This document shows positions 1-10,303 of a stretch of DNA of 64,000 nt, piece after piece. The notes beneath the pieces are model-generated. The model was not told the origin of the DNA and did no database searches. It saw only the letters and a program-made list of their open reading frames with translations. Source of the DNA: Drosophila pseudoobscura (Eukaryota; Arthropoda; Insecta; Diptera; Drosophilidae); contig NC_046683.1 of the NCBI RefSeq assembly GCF_009870125.1, forward strand, positions 12,152,001-12,216,000, written 5' to 3'. How positions within the stretch are numbered: position 1 is the first letter of the stretch; each line of letters begins with the position of its first letter. The translations under genes and the position numbers were made by a program.

Positions 1-525
1 TGTCGATAGTTGCCTACGTTCGATAGCCATTAATCGATCATCAAATGAATACGATATATTTACGTAAAATTAATCGATAACTATCGAGTTTTCGATCACC
101 GCAAATGTATGCAAAATTGCAAAACTTCGACAAAAACTATTTTAAATGTATTATTCTAAATCGACAAGCAATCGATAACTTATGATAAATTATCGGTATA
201 ATCGATAAATAATCGACCAACCATAACCAACGAAATTTATGTATACGATATTCAGCTTTAAATCGATAAACCGCTCATCGATAATCGATAAACTTACGAT
301 TTAGCTAAGACACATTCAACAGATCGATGTAATCGATAACCGAATGTACAACCCTAGTCTAGGATTACAATTTGAATATTTGTTTGCCTAATGGACTGTC
401 CCCCGCATTCGATACGCAAAAATTCATGACATTAATCGATAGCTAAATCTAATTTAAAAAAAACTATGACGTAGGTATGGATGGAGGGATAAATATTTAT
501 GTATATTCTTTGATAATCGATTTTA
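1..525. promoter_or_regulatory. Cluster of ATCGAT / CGATA motifs (DREF/BEAF-32-like)
   Basis: By eye I count about eleven ATCGAT hexamers in this stretch, many inside AATCGATAA or ATCGATAAT, plus several partial CGATA sites. Three more lie at about 619, 803 (a full TATCGATA) and 1204. Random sequence of this length would give fewer than one. TATCGATA is the DRE bound by DREF, and CGATA clusters are bound by the insulator protein BEAF-32; both are established in Drosophila. That this block is a boundary or promoter is inference. No gene is visible in it. Confidence 0.55.
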
Positions 526-967
526 TATGGGATAAACGCTAAACACTATTCGATACCTGCCTTCAGAGCTACTAGATCTGCACAAAGATCCACCCGGAAA
601 GGGAACAAACACTTAAAGAATCGATTAAGTATTTTTTTTTTTTTTTGCCAATTGTTAATTATTTTAAGACTAAGAATGAATAAAGATAGCGGGAACAGAA
701 GAACAAAACCAAAAACCAAAATCAAAAAAATACATAATGTGAATTTTGTTGCCTTGGAAACGATATGTCTCACGCTTCTCATCCGGTTGCATGGCGATCT
801 TTATCGATATCAGTGCCCCTGGGGCCCGTAATCGGTCCGATGTTCAAGTGGCAGAGGTGGGCCATTAAAATGCAAACGTAGACGACCAGATATGCCAAAA
901 GGGATTACCGAAAGCACGCGCAATCATTATTAATAAAAAATACAACAAAAAAACAAGCACCACCCAG

Positions 968-1002
968 CAGTGAAAGCTCTGTCCCGCTTAGAGCTTTCAC
1001 TG
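968..1002. repeat. Perfect 13-bp inverted repeat with 9-nt loop
   Basis: CAGTGAAAGCTCT at 968-980 is the exact reverse complement of AGAGCTTTCACTG at 990-1002. The nine bases between would form the loop. No gene is recognised nearby, and the function is unknown. Confidence 0.8.
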
Positions 1003-1561
1003 TATCTCTGGGAATCGACATATCATATCAGAAATTATCTCTGACAGGTACTTAAGCAATTCCTGGAATGACAGTGCAAACGATGGGTTGGTTGTAACGC
1101 CGATAGAATCTTCAATGGAAATAGAAACGGGTCACTCTCTACAAAATGTACTCCCCAGAGTGTTGCCTTCAAAGAGGTCTACAATATCAAGGGTGCTGTC
1201 CATCGATCGATAATATTTATCACCTTATGTACCTACGGCGTACACTCGGAAAAAGAGTTAAAGAATGGTTGCAACGTTTTCAGGGCATACTTTTAGGCAA
1301 CAGTGTTTCGTTCTAGCGTTCGATCGGCGAAACCACTATCTTCATCTGTGGGGATTCAACGGCATTGTGTCTCGGCACGCGGAATGATGGAATGGAACAA
1401 AAGATCGGCAGGCAGGGCAATGTGTTGTAGCAACAGCACTCACGGAATAAGCAGTGCGTCCCATCACCGGTTAGAAAGACCGTTATTGACGTCACTGGCT
1501 GCCTTCTCTTCGATGAGAGCACCGAATGCCTAATAGGCTCTTTTGTTTCGTCATTCGACTG

Positions 1562-1563
<2 letters not shown>

Positions 1564-1592
<29 letters not shown>
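1564..1592. repeat. (GA)n dinucleotide tract
   Basis: An uninterrupted GA run, followed by GCGAGAGG. It is a possible GAGA-factor or CLAMP site. GA-rich motifs form the core of the MSL recognition element on fly X chromosomes, but nothing here shows binding. Confidence 0.85.
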
Positions 1593-1598
<6 letters not shown>

Positions 1599-4455
1599 GC
1601 AGAGCGGACATGTCATTCGAGCAAGTGCTGTTTCATGGCGATAATTGTGCGACAGTCACAAATCAAACGAAATCAATGATTGCCAGCCATAAAAGAAATG
1701 CAAGAGTGAGTGTGTGCGATTTTGTGGGATGGCAGGAAGCTCAACCCCCCTCTGGAAACTCTATTCAAAGAGAACCAGTGTTGCACAAGACCGAGAAGGA
1801 GCTTAAATTTGATTTGATTAAAGACAAAGCCTTCAAGAAAAGGTCGCAAATACTTGAACAATAAAGAGTTTCCTTTTGTTTAACCATTTAAATGATAGAC
1901 CATTACGATGGTGGACCCTCTTCATGCACCCATGAGCTTGCCCCCGTTTTTGTTTTTGTTTTTGTTTTTTATTGGGTGCAACGTTTGCTGTTTGCGCCAC
2001 TTGTCTTCTCTGCGAAAAACACTTGAGCAAACCCCTCCATGTGTATTCAGACCATGGAAGTGCACACTCGTGCAGATATTTATGCACTATTTCCAGTCTA
2101 ATTCATTCATAAAAAGTTCTCCTTCTTCGGCCACTTGCCGCGCACGCCACACTTAATGTGTGGCTCGGCTCTCTGTCAGTGGATGGACGGCTGCCACAGG
2201 GGGAGACCGAAACCCCCACTCAAGGCTTGAGTACCCACACATTCGTAGGCACACGCCCACAGCTGCGGGTCATTCGAAACGTTTTCGTCGACACACAAGC
2301 GGGAGAGAAGGAGAGAGAGAGAGGGAAGGGCAACCACTACGGGGAGGTTGTTTTCAGTATTCCAAAGAATTGAAGGCCCCTTGGAATGTATGCCACAAAC
2401 TCCTCGTCATGCACACGACATGTATGCGAATGCATTTCGGCATGAACTTGCTTCTGGGCCACGTTTGTCGCAGAATACATCTCAAAGCAATGACGCAATA
2501 ACGTTCTCTCTCTCTCTTTTTTTCTAGTTTGTTGATAACAACAAAAAACATCATTTTATGACCGCAACTGTATCTACAAGTGTGTATATATTTATATCTT
2601 TGTGTACCGCAAAATACTTGTTTTATTCCTCCAGTGTGTGCGTCGGTGACAACCGTTAGAGGCGCGCCGCTCTGCGCCCACAGTCCACAGACGAAAGACT
2701 TTTCTGTGCACTCATTTTGGTGCCCATTCGCTTGTGGGGTATTTACGATCCATTCAGGCATTTGGCATCGATCGGGGCATATATGGAAACGGAACGGAAG
2801 GCAATGAATGGTATTGGAACGGTATGGCATTGTGAAACGGAAGGGTTGCTGTGCTCTGTGTGCTCTGTGTTCTTTTACCTCTCTCAATAGCTCTCTGCTC
2901 TCTCTCTGTCTCTCTCTCTCTGAAGTTCTGAATCGCTATACTCTCTTCATATAGGGCATCAATTGCTTCGGCCTCACACTTCCACCTCCATCCATCCCGT
3001 CCATCGCTGCTCTGTTGCCAAGATATGCCGATTAGTCAGAAACCTGATGGTGAATATTTTACGCTAACATTTGGTCCTCTGCCTGCCCCTCCCTCTCTTT
3101 AGACGCTGTTTTTTCTCTTTTTTTTTAAACCAAATGAATAATACATTGGATGACCCACCTGCCAGAGGTGGGGCAGCATTTGGGGGGGGAAGTTCAGTTG
3201 TTTTATTGCTAATTTTAAGCGCTCAGTGCATTCACGAGGCGCATTTTGAGGTTTGAGTCAGTGTTTGGTACAGTCCCGGCGGCATTTGGTAAATCTCAAG
3301 TCTTGATATACCCCAAAAGTGATATCACTGTGTCCCTGTCCGTTGCCTGTGCGGGGCTTTTGTCCCCAATGTAATTTAAGCTTCAATCATCAAAAATGTA
3401 TGAATGCCACGCCCACACACACAGACACAGACACAGCCAGAGCCACAGACAGCCAAGCCCTGGGCCAAACACTCTCATTAACCCAATTTGAATTGTTTAC
3501 CCACTGGGGAGGAACAAACATTCCACTACACCGACCTCCACCCACCACCCACTGCATTGGGGACGAGCCCTTGGCAAAGGCTTTGACGTCAGCCAAGCAC
3601 TCGATTACGGTGGAGCTTTGCATAAAACGAACAAGTACACAGAAAACGAAGAACTTTCCGATGAAAATGTTCCACTCGTTCCACCTGTTCCGCAGGGTTG
3701 ATACGCAAAAGGGAAACTTTTCGCCTTAAATGGCATACAAAAATAGTGGGAAATAATTAGTCTTCGTAAATCAAAATTATGGCTATTTTTAGATGGAACT
3801 TTCACTGTATTTAAATTGTCTTTCTTTTTATAATTGCTCTACAAGAGCCCGGAAGAGGGGCTCCACAAATGAGCCATACCATAGCGCAGGGGAATATCGT
3901 AGAACAATAAATAAAATCCTAAAAACAAAACAAAAACAAAACTCAAGTGGACAGGGACCCCGCGCCGATAGCAGGCCGCCAAATAATGAACCAGAAGCGG
4001 CAACGTCGACTGGGGAGGAAAGATGCGATAAGAGTATCGTCTCGGAGGCGGAACAGAGGCAATGAATGAATCAAACAATCAGAGGGAGAGATAGAGGGAG
4101 AACAAGTGCAAGATTGGGCCGATCAAGAGAGAGAGAGGGAACAAGTGCAAGAGTGGGACAGTGGGACAGTGGAACAGTGGCACAAGCGGGAGAGGAGTAG
4201 CGGCACAGCGGAAGAGGGCTGAACCTCTGGGAATACCCTTGGAATAAATTTGTTAGGAAACGGGATAAATAATGATAGAATCCCCATTACGGAAAATAGA
4301 AAAACTTAATCTTTAATTCACGTACTATCATACGATCATAGTCGGAAATACTCCAAAAAACAGTAACCGATAATGAAAATCACTAATCAGACGATTGTTC
4401 GATAGATTTAACCAGATATCTCCAGAGAATTTAACAGCTCCCTGGCAAAGGCATC

Positions 4456-4482
<27 letters not shown>
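4456..4482. repeat. (CT)n dinucleotide tract
   Basis: An uninterrupted CT run, which reads as GA on the minus strand. It lies in non-coding DNA with no identified gene within 3 kb. Confidence 0.85.
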
Positions 4483-4487
<5 letters not shown>

Positions 4488-7083
4488 GAGGCAATACGAT
4501 ATTTGAGGGGCGGTACAAACAAATTACAAAATGTAAAAAACAAACAGAAAAATGATATTATGAAAGACTAGCCCCCACCCCCCTACACCATATCACCCCT
4601 CCCCAGCGACCAGCCACTGCCGTTTGCCGTTCGCTGTTGCCTTTTCCGTTGCTATTCCCACAGTAACATAATTATATACAAAAAAAAAAAAATACTACTG
4701 CTGTCTGCGATTGCTCTCATTGTTGTTTCTTTTTTTGTCTGGGAGCCACAATACGATACAGGGCAGTCGACAAGTGCTTTTTGCTCTCAGCGCAATATTT
4801 GAGGCGTTTTATATTTCCCCACAGACAATGGAAAACAGAAACCGAAAACTGAAAACTGAAAACTGAACTGAAACGTAGCTGCAGTTCCGATCATTCCAGC
4901 CATTGCTAAATATTTATTGTAAGAACTGTAGCTGTAGATGATATACCGACTAGAAGATACCACTTTATCATGAAAAAAAACAAAAAAAAAACCTAATAAC
5001 TGTACGAGAAATATTATTTAAATTTAAACCAAAAAAAGAGCCGCTTCTTCTTCGGTTTTTATTTATTTATTATATTTCCTAATATTTTTCCCACGACTGT
5101 GGAGAGACCTTTCGTTTTCCGTTTACCCGTCACATAATTCACCGCAAAAACAGCATACCCCTGGCATTTTCCTACCTACAGGCGGCAACAACAATCGAAA
5201 GCTTGAGCCAAAAAGAAAGAAACTCGAAAGCAGCACAGCAACAGGGCTGAAACCGTTAATTCATTTGGCTTCGAAATTCGAATCTCGAAATACAGCAAAT
5301 GCCAGCACGTACACACACACACACACACACACATACGAACGACTGTGACTGGGAGATTGGCATAGATATTGAAGTGGAGTTGAAATTGTTGTAGTTGTTG
5401 TTGTTGTGGGTTTTGTTGCTGGATCTTCGAATATTTGCAGCAGGTAAATCTCACAATAATGGATGCTGGCAGAGAGCGGGGCTGAAGAAGTGGTAGAGCG
5501 CGACCGATCACCCTTTGTTGTTTCTCTGTCTCTTTTCTTCTTATGTCTGTTGCTTATTTATGTTTTACATAACGGTATTTTTGTGCTGGAGAGAGAGACA
5601 GACAGGCTGCGCAATCGCATGAGACGGCAGGACTGAAGCTACTGATAATTTTCCTATTTGCACTCATTTAATTTTCGTTAAATATACTTTTCAGCCACAA
5701 AAAACGTTGGTAAATATCTCTCAAGTGCAAATCATTTTTGACACATTTTTTTTTGGCGGCTTTACGACGAAGGTCAAAAAGCGCTTCAAAAGGCAACATG
5801 TGGCACGACACGGGCACGGGCACAATAACAACAGTTGATCGTAAAATAATAGCAAAATGCGAAACAAAACTATGAAAAATATGATGATAAAACAATGCAA
5901 ATAAACAAAAGTCGGACAAATATGGCAGAAACACTTGAACAGATACTAGATAAAATAATTAAAAATCGCAAAACGTTTGAAAACCCAGAAAAATATGTTG
6001 CTTTTTGTTTTTTGGCAAGGGACAAGAGAATAAAATGCTTGAAGGCTGTTTGTCCCGCTTCAACCTTCCTTCCAGAAGATGATGACAGACGACAGATGGC
6101 AACACCCACCCACGCACACACGCACACAGAGGAGACAGGCGAAACAGGGGACAGGGACATCCGACCCGCCCGCACCATCAAGCAGATTTATGATCATCAT
6201 TAACATGATGACTTTCTGCCTGCTCCATGTGTTCCACACAATGATTTTAATGATTGTGATTTAAATAGAGGACAGAAATGAAGACAAAAACATTTGAATA
6301 AAGCGCAGGCACGCACACACACACACATGGGCACTCGTATTTAGATAAGGCAAGGTGGCAGCACTGCGTTTCGTTGTGGTGCGGCGGAGCGACGGTGCGT
6401 GCAAGGTGGCAACGCGCAGGCGCAAAGCAAGGTAAAACGGGAGAGAACTTTAGAGCGAGACGGCAGACCAAGCGGTTGTGGGTGGTGGTGGATGGTGGAT
6501 GGGTGATTGGAAAGCAAGACAAGGTTATAACAGCAAAAGCAACAGAGAGCAGCTGATATGCTGGAAGCGCATGGGAGCAATAGAGACAGTCGACCAGGCA
6601 GAGGAGAGTGGGGAGGGGGAGAACAAGGGCAGGGCTAAAATTTGTTGATGTTGTTGTTGGTGGCGGTGGTGAAGCTGCAAATGGCGGAATGGCGAAATGA
6701 CTGATGATGATGATAAACGCAAGCGAGCAGGCGTAATTAATTACATTAATGCGCGAAAATATACATATGTATGTATGAAGAAAATATAACAACTTTATGT
6801 GAGTCCGTGCGTGTGTTGTGTGTGCCCGTTGGAGAAATGGCCAAGAATACCGTTCGGTTTGTTCGCTAATTTGTACAACAACAAAAAACACACACACACA
6901 TACGAAACGCCAGACAAGAGAGAAAAGAAGAAGTTGAGAAAAACCATAAAAGACAGCGAAAGAAAGTTTCTTTTTCGAAGATAATAATGGAGATGCAATG
7001 CACTGGGGCGGCGGCATACACGTACACACGTCCGCAAAGATATGAATATTTGAATCTGGAAAAGAACTGTATGCTTAACTCAC

Positions 7084-7300
7084 CTTTCCTACTCGCTTCC
7101 CCTCTTTTTTTTTGCCTATTTCCACTAATGTGAATGATTGAGGGATGAGGCGGATGGAGGAGGGTGGTTGCCTGGTCTTCTTTTGTTGTTATCGCTGTCA
7201 CTGTCGCGCCGTGCACAACCAGCAAGCAGCAGCAGCAACAAATTTAGGAATCGGAAACGCAGCCTGCAAGTGCCATGTGGGAATCGGCAGACAAATTATC
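7084..7300 (-). other. Candidate non-coding 5' exon of a minus-strand gene
   Basis: Read on the minus strand, a purine-rich stretch ends in AAAG and then the strong splice donor GTGAGTTAAG (intron begins at 7083). The sequence before it resembles a fly 5'UTR, with CAG/CAA-type repeats and no long ORF. If real, the transcript runs leftwards out of the window through the 1-7 kb region. The start given is arbitrary because no promoter motif was identified. This rests on one donor and composition only. Confidence 0.25.
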
Positions 7301-8463
7301 TCCAGACTATAGATGCCGCTCCCATTAAGGTGGTTTTTGCTCTTGTTTCACACACAAAATTTAAACGAAGACCGAAACCGAAACGGAGGTCCGAACTTTT
7401 TTTTATAGCTGTAAACGTCACTCTGTTTCTCCTCCTCACACTAACACGCAAACACACGTACACACAGCCAAACAGACAGACACGCACACACCTCTTTCAC
7501 TCTCCCACGGGCTGCTGCTTCTTTTATTTATCTGTTTCTGGGACGTTTTGGGATCACTTTTCAGTTAAATTGCACTCGAAAAAAAGTAAACATTATGCAG
7601 TTTTCATTCAACGATTATTCGGTTATTCGTTTAGCTGTACACGACCACGACAATATGACAATCCAACTAGACTCTGTCTATTTTTCCAACAGCGACCCGT
7701 TCCCCGTTCCAGGCGTAACAAAAATCTGTTTGGGCGCTGCCAGGGCTGCCATATCGGTGGAGTTTCACTGTGTGAAATAAATTTAATAACGTTTTAAGGA
7801 AATATTAACTCATTGATAATATAAAAATGGTAGGGACTTATTTTTATGCAGAACAATGTATTCTGATCATGTGTCGAAAATTCTAACCAAAATTGGATTC
7901 AGTGGCAGCACCATCAGCTGCTTGTAAACAAATTCAATTAAATTAAATCTATAGGTAAAAGAGCGTGGTCTCATGAAATTTTTAGCCATGTGTCACGATC
8001 AGTCTCATTCAGCAGAAAACTATTTTTGATTTATGATTTATTTATTATTTGTCTGACGCCTGACATTGACGATATGGCAATGACGGCCAATTTGTGCGAT
8101 ACAGCTATCGATTATTGTGCAAACTATTGGTCGCATAAATAAGTGATAATGTGTCGCTTTTTGCTGGCATCTTAATTAATCCTAACACATACGAATATAC
8201 TCATCCCGCAACTACTGATATCACAAACAGTACTCTTTTCCGCGATATAACTCGTGTTGTTCACCTGTTTAAAAAGAGGGTGTTAAGAGGGTTCTGGCGC
8301 TCTCACGGGGCTTTGAAAAAAAAACGGCAAAACGTACACATTTCCCCATCAGGTGTGGCTTTTGATATGTAGCGAATGTGTAGTTTAAACCTTGTTTACA
8401 GCAAAAATCTTCAAAAATTTTCTCGCTAAGTTCGTTTTTTCTTGGGTATTTCTGAGAGTTGGA

Positions 8464-8474
8464 CGGTCACACTG
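8464..8474 (+). promoter_or_regulatory. Core promoter Motif 1 (M1BP-type)
   Basis: CGGTCACACTG matches the Ohler Motif 1 consensus YGGTCACACTR exactly. It is preceded by a Motif-6-like GGGTATTTCTGAG. In housekeeping fly genes this motif sits close to the transcription start. It lies 24 bp before the ATG of the small ORF at 8498. Confidence 0.6.
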
Positions 8475-8497
8475 ATGCTCTCACTTACAACGGAAAA

Positions 8498-8629
8498 ATG
8501 AGTCGTAAATTTAAAGAGACTATAAAAAAGGTATGGACAACAGGCAAAAACAGCAAACGCCAATTGCAATGTTCGTACGAACCGCACCTAGACAAAAAGC
8601 CGATTTCGTCTCAAGGTATATTAGACTAG
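8498..8629 (+). CDS. Possible 43-aa small protein gene (unrecognised)
   Basis: I do not recognise this protein. An ATG in AAAAATGA context opens a 44-codon frame ending in TAG. The product starts MSRKFKETIKK and is basic, with no signal peptide or membrane segment. A perfect Motif 1 lies just upstream and an AATAAA lies at 8763-8768, so promoter, ORF and polyadenylation signal fit within about 310 bp. Alternatively, the AAG followed by GTATGG at 8531-8532 could be a splice donor, making this the first coding exon of a longer gene, or the unit could be a decayed duplicate. Whether it is translated cannot be told from sequence. Confidence 0.35.
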   Translation: MSRKFKETIKKVWTTGKNSKRQLQCSYEPHLDKKPISSQGILD

Positions 8630-8762
8630 TGAGGTGGTCTTTACCTAGCATGCTTTGCATTTTCTGGACGTTTTTTCTCTGTTGCCTATACCCTCTTTTT
8701 TCCTCCCATTATGTAGCAAATTTCGACTGTTGTTTTGCTTCAGCATTATATACAAGCAATGC

Positions 8763-8768
8763 AATAAA
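8763..8768 (+). terminator. Polyadenylation signal AATAAA
   Basis: A canonical hexamer 134 bp after the stop of the small ORF at 8498-8629, followed by A/T-rich sequence. Confidence 0.4.
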
Positions 8769-8894
8769 GATTAAATTAAATTTAAATTTAAAATTTAAAG
8801 TCTTGTAGGAAATCGATTTAATAATCGGATAAAACTATGAGTTCAGGGCTTAGAGTCTTATAATATGACGGAACTTGAATACAATTAATTCGTC

Positions 8895-8960
8895 AGTATA
8901 TTTACGGTATATTTTGAAATTTGCGATGTAGTTTCGGTATATTTCTGAGGGTCAGACCGT
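8895..8960 (+). promoter_or_regulatory. dod: dodo promoter: repeated Motif 6 elements
   Basis: Three GTATATTT units, two of them CGGTATATTT (Ohler Motif 6), are followed by a degenerate Motif 1-like GGGTCAGACCG. The block lies 100-165 bp before the dodo ATG. Motif 6 and Motif 1 pairing is typical of broad housekeeping fly promoters. The same arrangement recurs at 13474-13551. Confidence 0.55.
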
Positions 8961-9060
8961 ATGTGATCAAAACAATTCAATCAATCCTATAGGGTGCACG
9001 CGCTGGCCCATATTTCTTTAAAAATTATCTCAAAAGTTTAACAAGACAAACAAAATAACA

Positions 9061-9749
9061 ATGCCTGATGCTGAACAATTGCCCGATGGCTGGGAGAAGC
9101 GCACAAGTCGCTCCACAGGTATGCAGCCTCAAAAAAAAACCTACGCTTAACATTGTTTTCTCACAATTTCTGACGACCGGTAAAATCATTAATTTTTTGC
9201 AAAAATTCGCAACAAAAAATGAAACGCAGGTCTCAGCTACTATCTAAACGTGCACACCAAGGAGTCGCAGTGGGATCAGCCCACCGAGATAGCCAAAAAG
9301 TCGGGCTCCAACGCCGCCGATGGACCGGCCGAGGTGCAGTGTCTCCATTTGCTGGTGAAGCACAAGGGCAGCCGTCGCCCGAGCTCGTGGCGCGAGCAAC
9401 ATATCACACGCACCAAAGAGGAGGCACAGCTCCTGCTCGAGGTCTATCGCAACAAGATCGTTCAGCAGGAGACCACATTCGAGGAGCTGGCCCGCTCCTA
9501 TTCCGATTGCAGTTCGGCCAAGCGTGGCGGCGATCTGGGCAAGTTTGGACGCGGTAAGTCGCAGCATCCTTTTTTTCTTGCATGGCATGACATGACCCTG
9601 ACGCTCACAATTTCTAACTGCGTCATTTCCGGTATCTAGGTCAAATGCAGCCACCCTTCGAGAAGGCCGCCTTTGCCTTGAATGTAGGTCAACTCTCTGG
9701 CATCGTGGACACCGACTCGGGCCTGCACATCATACAGCGCAAATCCTAG
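9061..9749 (+). CDS. dod: dodo: Pin1-type peptidyl-prolyl cis-trans isomerase
   Basis: The enzyme isomerises phospho-Ser/Thr-Pro bonds; Pin1 family members act in the nucleus and cytoplasm on cell-cycle and signalling proteins. Exons are 9061-9118, 9230-9553 and 9640-9749, giving 163 aa, the same length and residue register as human Pin1. An N-terminal WW domain (about 6-39) carries W11 and W34. The parvulin domain (about 54-163) has the phosphate-binding K63, R68 and R69, catalytic C113 in [13 protein letters not shown], and H59 and H157. The start is the first ATG after the Motif 6 block and gives the expected [14 protein letters not shown]. The introns are short (111 and 86 bp) with clean GT..AG borders. 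The gene converges with penguin. Nothing looks broken. Confidence 0.97.
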
Positions 9750-9810
9750 ACACCCAGCCCCCCAGCATAAGCATGAAAATTACAAAAAATATATGTATAT
9801 TAAGCGGCTG

Positions 9811-10215
9811 CGTAAAGGCGCTCAAAAAAAAAAACCACAAAAAAATGAAAAAAAACTCCGCCTAAAGGCGCACCAAATAGAAGGTTGAATTTAAACGTAA
9901 AGGCGCTCCAGAAGAAGGTAACTTAGACTACGGAAAAGAGCTCCAAAAGAAGTGAGATCAAAGAGTGAAAAGGAGTTCCTGAAGATGGATACATAAATGT
10001 ACGAAAAGGATTTACAGGAGGATAGATTTAACTTTGTAAAGGCGCTCCGGAAAAAGCATCTAATCTATAAACTACGAAAAGGCGCCTCAGAAGACGGATA
10101 AATTAAATTACGAAAAGGCGTTACAGGAAGGTGAAATGTAACTTAATAAAAAGCGTTCCCCAGCTCCCAGGTTAAATTTAAACCCCCGAAAGGCTCTGCA
10201 CCACTCCAGAAGGGA
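9811..10215. repeat. Degenerate ~36-bp tandem repeat between dodo and penguin
   Basis: About ten copies of a unit built on ACGAAAAGGCGCTCCAGAAG followed by an A/T-rich half recur every 34-40 bp (one gap of 49). Examples start near 9862, 9897, 9933, 9968, 10003, 10037, 10077, 10113 and 10149. It fills the space between the convergent 3' ends of dodo and penguin and probably lies in the dodo 3'UTR or just beyond. Confidence 0.8.
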
Positions 10216-10303
10216 TAAATTATACAAACACACATAAAAATACCAACATTCATTTCAAAATAGATTATAAATGTTTAATTAATTCATCTAAAGACTAAGA
10301 TTT

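Larger units (their letters stand above)
526..8460. other. Non-coding region with no convincing gene
   Basis: I found no ORF with recognisable protein similarity and no chain of exons. The open frames here are low-complexity translations of (CA)n, (GA)n and A/T-rich DNA. Visible structure includes (GA)n at 1564-1592, (CT)n at 4456-4482, (CA)n near 5312-5332, 6308-6326 and 6888-6900, and a perfect hairpin at 968-1002. There are isolated splice-like signals: an acceptor near 5180 and a donor at 5450 on the plus strand, and a strong donor at 7083 on the minus strand. It could be intergenic DNA or the 5' intron of a minus-strand gene lying to the left. Confidence 0.5.

Noticed and set aside
546-782. 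78-codon minus-strand ORF with a hydrophobic N-terminal half
   Set aside because: A T-rich stretch translated on the A-rich strand gives hydrophobic residues by composition. There is no promoter, no family match, and the start is weak. A possible donor GTATCG at 556 is not enough.
6247-7029. 260-codon minus-strand ORF rich in Pro, His, Thr, Cys
   Set aside because: Long because stops are scarce in (CA)n/(GT)n-rich DNA. Composition is low-complexity with no domain. It overlaps the intronic side of a candidate splice donor.
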